From: Euperipatoides rowelli
Lineage: Eukaryota; Onychophora; Udeonychophora; Euonychophora; Peripatopsidae
Assembly: GCA_003024985.2 (NCBI GenBank)
Contig: PXIH01S0018748.1
Reading direction: 5' to 3' (one strand)
Length of the DNA stretch: 11,690 nucleotides
In this document: positions 8,108 through 11,690 of the stretch, one piece after another
Numbering within the stretch: position 1 is the first letter of the stretch
Layout of the letters: each line of letters opens with the position of its first letter
Position numbers and translations under genes: made by a program
The notes under the pieces: generated by a model
Seen by the model: only the letters and a program-made list of their open reading frames with translations
Told to the model about the DNA's origin: nothing
Databases searched by the model: none

Positions 8108-8790
8108 CTGAAAAAAAAAAACTGCATGAAAATTGGACAGTAAATAACGTTAAGTTTAGAAACGGGTTTACTTATCTTAAAACAATTGAAATATGACTTC
8201 AAAAACCATTGTTGAAATATGATGTTCAGAATGAAGTAGCGTAAATCATAGAAACTCAAGGATAGACTTAATATGTACAAAATAATCAAATCAAACATTT
8301 TTTAATTGGAGCTAGACTTCTATTCTATCTGATAAGGTTGACCCTATGTTAAACATTTTAGAAGTGAAAACATTTTCTAAGTTTTTCCCAACTCTTAACC
8401 TTGAAACAAAGCCGAATGGAAATGAATGGAGTTTTAACAAAGTAGATTTCTAAAGATTCCCTAGGTTTCTAGCTATTCCTGAAAAGATCCAAGCAGGTAT
8501 TCATGTCACTATCTGGTTGAGCCACAAAAGTTTGGAATTTTTAAAAAGAAAGGAGATTGATGTCATTGAGTATGCCCATTATGAAAAAACTTGTTGGGTC
8601 AAAATATAATGTCATTCAAGACAGGAAGTGGGGGCCCAAGGTGTTTCCTGATGGAAAAAAATAAGTACAGTATAATGATGTAAAATGAAAGACAATCTGG
8701 AAAAACAAAAGATATTTTGAGTCCAACGGTGAAAACCATGAATCAATCGGATTTAGGAAAATACTAAAACTTATGATAAAAGGATTATTC
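8108..8790. other. No supported gene
   Basis: About 680 bp without a convincing exon. At 8436-8611 a plus-strand frame without a start codon gives about 50 codons containing IPEKIQAGIHVTIWLSHK and ending before TAA. It reads as protein-like but has no strong donor and a length expected by chance. A 24-bp segment at about 8472-8495 is bounded by TTTCTAG and CAG|GTATTC, but is too small to call. Confidence 0.45.
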
Positions 8791-9030
8791 CATGACCTAG
8801 GGGAAACAAATTAGTGGGGAAAACATAACACATGACCAAGGAAATTGCAGGAAACAATAAATTTCAACCAGTGGGGTAAAATCCAGGGAAAATATATCAT
8901 CTGCTGATCATGTGACTGATGAAAAGATGGGAAACATCAAATTGTAACTAGTGGGGAAAATCAATCGTCTGTCAATGTTGTTACCTATAAATAGGTGGAA
9001 AAGTCATGTGACCTGTAAACAAGGTGGGGA
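8791..9030. repeat. Degenerate ~75-bp tandem array with E-box-like sites
   Basis: CATGACC or CATGTGAC recurs at 8791, 8831, 8909 and 9005. Each is followed by GGGAAACA-like and AAATT..AAC.AGTGGGG-like segments; AGTGGGG or GGTGGGG occurs near 8813, 8870, 8950 and 9023, spaced 57-80 bp. Units are strongly diverged and two are shortened. TCATGTGAC at 8908-8916 and 9004-9012 matches the M-box type of E-box bound by MiT/TFE and related bHLH-ZIP factors in animals. Binding here is inference. The array runs directly into the CCAAT/TATA block. Confidence 0.6.
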
Positions 9031-9061
9031 TTGGAGAATCCTTTTTGTAAGGAGAATGGTG

Positions 9062-9102
9062 ATTGGTCAGCCGTGTTTTGAAGTTCATAGGCAGTATAAA
9101 AA
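9062..9102 (+). promoter_or_regulatory. Promoter-like block: inverted CCAAT box and TATA box
   Basis: ATTGG (inverted CCAAT) at 9062-9066 is followed 28 bases later by TATAAAAA at 9095-9102. A start near 9120-9130 is predicted, and TCACTTT at about 9119-9125 could serve as an initiator. A cluster of E-box-like sites lies immediately upstream. The candidate splice donor at 9244 and the cysteine-rich exons follow on the same strand, so this could be the promoter of that gene or of an LTR-like element. TATA-like strings are common in AT-rich DNA; the spacing and order are what make this one credible. Confidence 0.4.
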
Positions 9103-9205
9103 CCTAAAACTTTTTCTTTTCACTTTTTTAAAATTTTATCAAAATTTTATTTTCAAAATCTTCAAAAATGTACAAAGTGTGTTTTTTTTGCAATTTCTTT
9201 TGTAG

Positions 9206-9685
9206 CGAGTTCAGTGTACCCAGTCCTGTGCAAGAGCAGCTGCGTAAGTAAAACGAGAGTGGACGTTATAATTCCCGGTATTTCAATAACAACAACAGTT
9301 AACTATTTCTTTTGTATTTTTTCCGGTGAATTAGTGAACGCATCATTCTAGAAACACCTTGTGTAATTTACTTACGGGAGATGGATTGTGTTCCCTGGCC
9401 GAGAATTATTCACACAAAAAAAATTCTTTAATTTGACCGTTATGCAGATATGATGCTGGCAGTAGGTCACACCAAGAAGAGGAGAAAAACTGCCTGTATA
9501 AATGCTACAGTGATGACTGTTACAATCCGGTCAGCATGTGTGAACTTTTATGCTTAGATCTCATACCCCCATATCAACTTGGAGGTCCCTTTATAGAAGT
9601 GGAATTTATGGGGATGCTGCCACCTATAATAAAAAGAATAAAAGTGAAAAAGTTACATCTCATGACACCACCTAATTCTGAATAA
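9206..9685 (+). CDS. Candidate two-exon cysteine-rich small protein (partial 5' end)
   Basis: Exon 9206-9243 (38 bp) lies between a strong acceptor (TGCAATTTCTTTTGTAG) and a perfect donor (GC|GTAAGT) and encodes RVQCTQSCARAA plus two bases of a codon. The next acceptor, CCGTTATGCAG at 9447, continues in phase from 9448 as YDAGSRSHQEEEKNC, then CLYKCYSDDCYNPVSMCELL, LDLIPPYQLGGPF and a basic tail KRIKVKKLHL, ending at TAA 9683-9685. The intron is 204 bp. Together this gives 91 residues. The cysteines are arranged C-x3-C, then about 21 residues, then C-x3-C-x4-C-x6-C-x3-C, a regular spacing typical of small disulphide-rich secreted proteins. The family is not recognised. No start codon or signal peptide is included, so at least one upstream exon is missing. 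AATAAA overlaps the stop codon, which supports a terminal exon but would leave a very short 3' UTR. The last third may instead be read-through beyond a true donor. An alternative reading of the first part, MYKVCFFCNFFC from 9168, uses a different frame. Confidence 0.4.
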
Positions 9686-9686
9686 A
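9681..9686 (+). promoter_or_regulatory. Possible polyadenylation signal AATAAA
   Basis: AATAAA at 9681-9686 overlaps the stop codon of the candidate cysteine-rich exon and is followed by a T-rich stretch (about 9715-9732) that could act as the downstream element. It is plausible but common by chance here. Confidence 0.35.
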
Positions 9687-9900
9687 AATTTATTTGCTAC
9701 CTACAAAAAAAATATTTTGGTTCTTTTTTTAGAGCCACTAGAAAAATTCAATAGTAATTTACAAAGATTTGGAAAAGGGGCCACACTATTTTTATTTTAT
9801 TTTATGAAACCCATGTAATCTATTATCTCTAGAATAAGTTAGACCTGGTATGGATTGAAATCATTCTAGCTGATCACATGACCTAGGAAATGGTGGGATT

Positions 9901-9969
9901 TAGTCATGTTACATGTAAATAAAACCAGGATTGAAGGATCCTGTTTGTAAGGATGATTATGATTGGTCA
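9901..9969 (+). repeat. Second copy of the E-box/CCAAT block, offset exactly 900 bp
   Basis: Bases 9901-9969 align without any gap to 9001-9069, about 53 of 69 identical by eye. They retain AGTCATGT, TGTAAA, TTTGTAAGGA and the terminal GATTGGTCA with its inverted CCAAT. The E-box is degraded (TCATGTTAC at 9904), but another, in inverted orientation, sits just upstream (TCACATGAC at 9874-9882). No TATA box follows. It is either a duplicated regulatory block or a second copy of a dispersed repeat. Confidence 0.75.
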
Positions 9970-9989
9970 TTCTCATTCTGGACTGCAAG

Positions 9990-10472
9990 GTAACCCCAAA
10001 TTAAATCTAGGATACATTTATTTGTTCACAGAAATTATTAACATGTTTTTAAGTTAGATTTAACAATTGATTATTTTATTTTTATCTTTTATTAATTTTA
10101 TTTGAAGAATTCCGACATCCTTTTGTTTGAATATTTGCTTGATGTATTGACTCTCTTACAATGTCATGAGAACTTCTACGATTCATTATTATAAATTATG
10201 AATTTCTATTCTGTGAGTTTGTCTTACCATATTTACCATCTTTTTTCAAACACCGTGTTTCAATAGTAATACAATCATACAATTACTTTTCCTGTCTGTA
10301 ATAACGATGTACATTTTACAATACCAAATTTTTTGTCACAACAAATATCAGGCATGGTTGGACTTGGGCTACATTACTGAGTTTCAGAGTTTATTCGGAA
10401 CTTTGGATGGTAATGTTGATTTGATTAGGGAATCCCCTCTCCTATACATCACATAGTGTACGTAGTAAAAAC
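9990..10472. other. Mostly AT-rich sequence with one weak exon candidate
   Basis: The only coding hint is at 10352-10409 on the plus strand. A TATCAG acceptor is followed by AWLDLGYITEFQSLFGTLD and a donor GATG|GTAATG: 58 bp, entering in phase 0 and leaving in phase 1. The upstream tract is only modestly pyrimidine-rich. The rest carries no gene that I can see. Confidence 0.25.
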
Positions 10473-11216
10473 TAAAGCTGTAAAAAAAAAAATTGATTAT
10501 TTGATTCAATATCGATATCAGGGGAGGTAAAACGATATTATTAATTTATTATATCGATTTTTTTTTTTTTTTTTTTACATCTGACTCTTAGAAATGAAAT
10601 CATAAAGAAAAATATGTTTGTTGGAATTTTCTTTTCTTTATACAGTAAAATTTCTGTCAAAATATAGAACAAAAAATACTATTAAAGTTTTTTTCTATCT
10701 GTTATAGATTTTGCAATATTTAACAATGTATTATAGGGAAATACAGAACATACAAGCGTAATGAATGCCGACTTTTGGAAATCAAACTATAAATTAAAAT
10801 CTGTTTGTTGGAATTTTCTTTTCTTTATACAATGAAATTCCTGACAAAAAAATAGAACAAAAAATACTATTAAAGTTTTTTTCTATCTGTTATAGATTTT
10901 TGCAATATTTAACAATGTATTAAATAGGAAAATACAGAAAATACAAGCGTAATGAATGCCGACTTTTGGAAATCAAACTATAAATTAAAATCTGTTTGTT
11001 GGAATCTTCTTTTCTTTATACAGTGAAATTCCTGACAAAAAAATAGAACAAAAAATACTGTTAAAGTTTTTTTCTAGCTGTTATAGATTTTGAAATATTT
11101 AAAATAATGTATTATCTGGACATTTAAAAAAAAAAAATGAAATTTTCGACATCAATATTGAATCAAGATTATATGTTCGATATCGATATTTGCTTTTCAT
11201 ATTATGCACAGCACTA
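10473..11216. mobile_element. Non-autonomous hAT element, 744 bp, with perfect 8-bp target duplication
   Basis: GTAAAAAC at 10465-10472 and 11217-11224 is a perfect 8-bp direct repeat. Immediately inside lie TAAAGCTGT on the left and the complement of TAGTGCTGTGC on the right; the latter is close to the CAGNGCTG-type ends I know from hAT elements. Subterminal inverted repeats TTGATTCAATATCGATATC (10501-10519) and the complement of 11148-11166 match at 17 of 19 positions, with further ATCGATATCGA motifs nearby. There is no transposase frame. The interior is a 19-base T run and three ~190-bp tandem units. It must have been mobilised by an hAT transposase encoded elsewhere. The left terminus has decayed relative to the right. 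Confidence 0.88.
10616..11117. repeat. Three tandem ~190-bp units inside the hAT element
   Basis: GTTTGTTGGAATTTTCTTTT begins at 10616, 10803 and (with one change) 10994, giving spacings of 187 and 191 bp. The first two units are almost identical throughout, including TACAAGCGTAATGAATGCCG. The third is cut short near 11117 just before the right subterminal repeat. High similarity between units indicates recent or homogenised amplification. Each unit contains a T-rich run ending in TATACAG or TATACAA that mimics a splice acceptor. Confidence 0.95.
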
Positions 11217-11414
11217 GTAAAAACTGTATATTTTTGGCGGTTTCCGTATGAGTCTTATACAGTTCTAAGTGATAAGATCATAAGAGGTGTATATTTCTGC
11301 TTTATGAATATACTTACCGTACTTCAATTTAATCAACAAGGAAGAATTATATTAGAAGTTTTATTTTTCTCTTACTTTCATTTTTTTTATATTTATTTTT
11401 TATTTATTCAACAG

Positions 11415-11597
11415 TCTGGATTGTTTGTGGATACAAATGGAATTACTGTTTCAATTTTCAAATTTCCGCTTCAACATCTACACGTTATTAATATAAAGTT
11501 CACATATGGCTCTTGCTCTGATTTTATATCATCAATAGTAATGTTTGCGAGTAACTTCTCACCTGGATTTCATACTCATTCACTTTTGTTAAATTGA
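11415..11597 (+). CDS. Possible terminal exon of an unknown plus-strand gene
   Basis: A long T-rich tract (about 11360-11410) ends in TTATTCAACAG at 11414, a good acceptor. Downstream, one frame runs SGLFVDTNGITVSIFKFPLQ onward to TGA at 11595-11597. Another, which would join in phase to the weak exon at 10352-10409, reads WIVCGYKWNYCFNFQISAS and stops at 11489-11491. AATAAA follows at 11636-11641. The 135-codon open frame that includes this region starts at a non-ATG codon inside the hAT element and crosses its boundary and the T-rich tract, so its N-terminal half is not credible. No domain is recognised. Confidence 0.25.
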   Translation, partial: SGLFVDTNGITVSIFKFPLQHLHVINIKFTYGSCSDFISSIVMFASNFSPGFHTHSLLLN

Positions 11598-11635
11598 TTG
11601 GAAACTCATCTACTATTCATTTATAATATATTATC

Positions 11636-11641
11636 AATAAA
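11636..11641 (+). promoter_or_regulatory. Possible polyadenylation signal AATAAA
   Basis: AATAAA about 40 bp after the TGA that closes the possible terminal exon at 11415-11597. Its position suits a short 3' UTR, but it is only as good as the exon call. Confidence 0.3.
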
Positions 11642-11690
11642 GATTCTTTAGGACAATTTATGGATACAGTATGGTACTTTCTTGAGTTTT

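Noticed and set aside
8951-9205. 84-codon plus-strand frame
   Set aside because: It has a non-ATG start, lies across the E-box array and promoter block, and its end is the T-rich tract of a splice acceptor.
11190-11597. 135-codon open frame on the plus strand as a whole gene
   Set aside because: It starts at a non-ATG codon inside the hAT element, crosses its terminus and target duplication, then runs through a T-rich tract. Only the part after the acceptor at 11414 is worth keeping as a candidate.
1-11690. CRISPR array or bacterial operon
   Set aside because: No regularly spaced repeats with unique spacers, no dense coding, and splice-like signals throughout; the DNA is eukaryotic in character.

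Overview
This window looks like AT-rich (about 70% A+T by eye) nuclear DNA of an invertebrate animal. There are no long open frames, no bacterial-style gene packing and no ribosome binding sites. Instead it has homopolymer runs, diverged tandem repeats, short non-autonomous DNA transposons with target-site duplications, and small GC-richer islands bounded by GT/AG splice signals. A decayed transposon reading frame at 402-572 (minus) resembles a helix-turn-helix protein type I associate mainly with arthropod genomes. An arthropod, perhaps a hemipteran, is my best guess, held loosely.

Layout: 1-156 holds two copies of a 73-bp tandem repeat. 181-330 is a near-perfect foldback hairpin. 402-572 (minus) is the transposon relic. 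573-2500 is AT-rich with nothing convincing. 2805-3156 (minus) carries two phase-compatible candidate exons ending in a stop, the best minus-strand gene evidence. 3636-3705 is a 35-bp tandem repeat. 4722-5122 is a 401-bp hAT-like element containing a C-rich minisatellite. 5631-5962 is a three-unit diverged tandem repeat. 6230-6556 and 6627-7279 are two old copies of one sequence, the second longer by about 300 bp. 7941-8107 (minus) is a possible exon. 8791-9030 is a degenerate array rich in CATGTGAC-type E-boxes that leads into a CCAAT/TATA promoter-like block. 9206-9685 (plus) contains two candidate exons of a small cysteine-rich protein, with AATAAA at the stop codon. 9901-9969 repeats part of the promoter-like block at an exact 900-bp offset. 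10473-11216 is a well-delimited non-autonomous hAT element with perfect 8-bp target duplications and three internal ~190-bp repeats. 11415-11597 may be a terminal exon.

I recognise no complete gene. The coding calls are fragments of spliced genes and should be read as candidates. With stops at roughly 8% of codons in such DNA, about a dozen open frames of 60-80 codons are expected by chance in a window this size, so ORF length alone was not used as evidence. I see no convincing new multi-gene system. The most distinctive structures are the two hAT-type elements with internal tandem arrays, the E-box array with its 900-bp-offset copy, and the cysteine-rich candidate gene.
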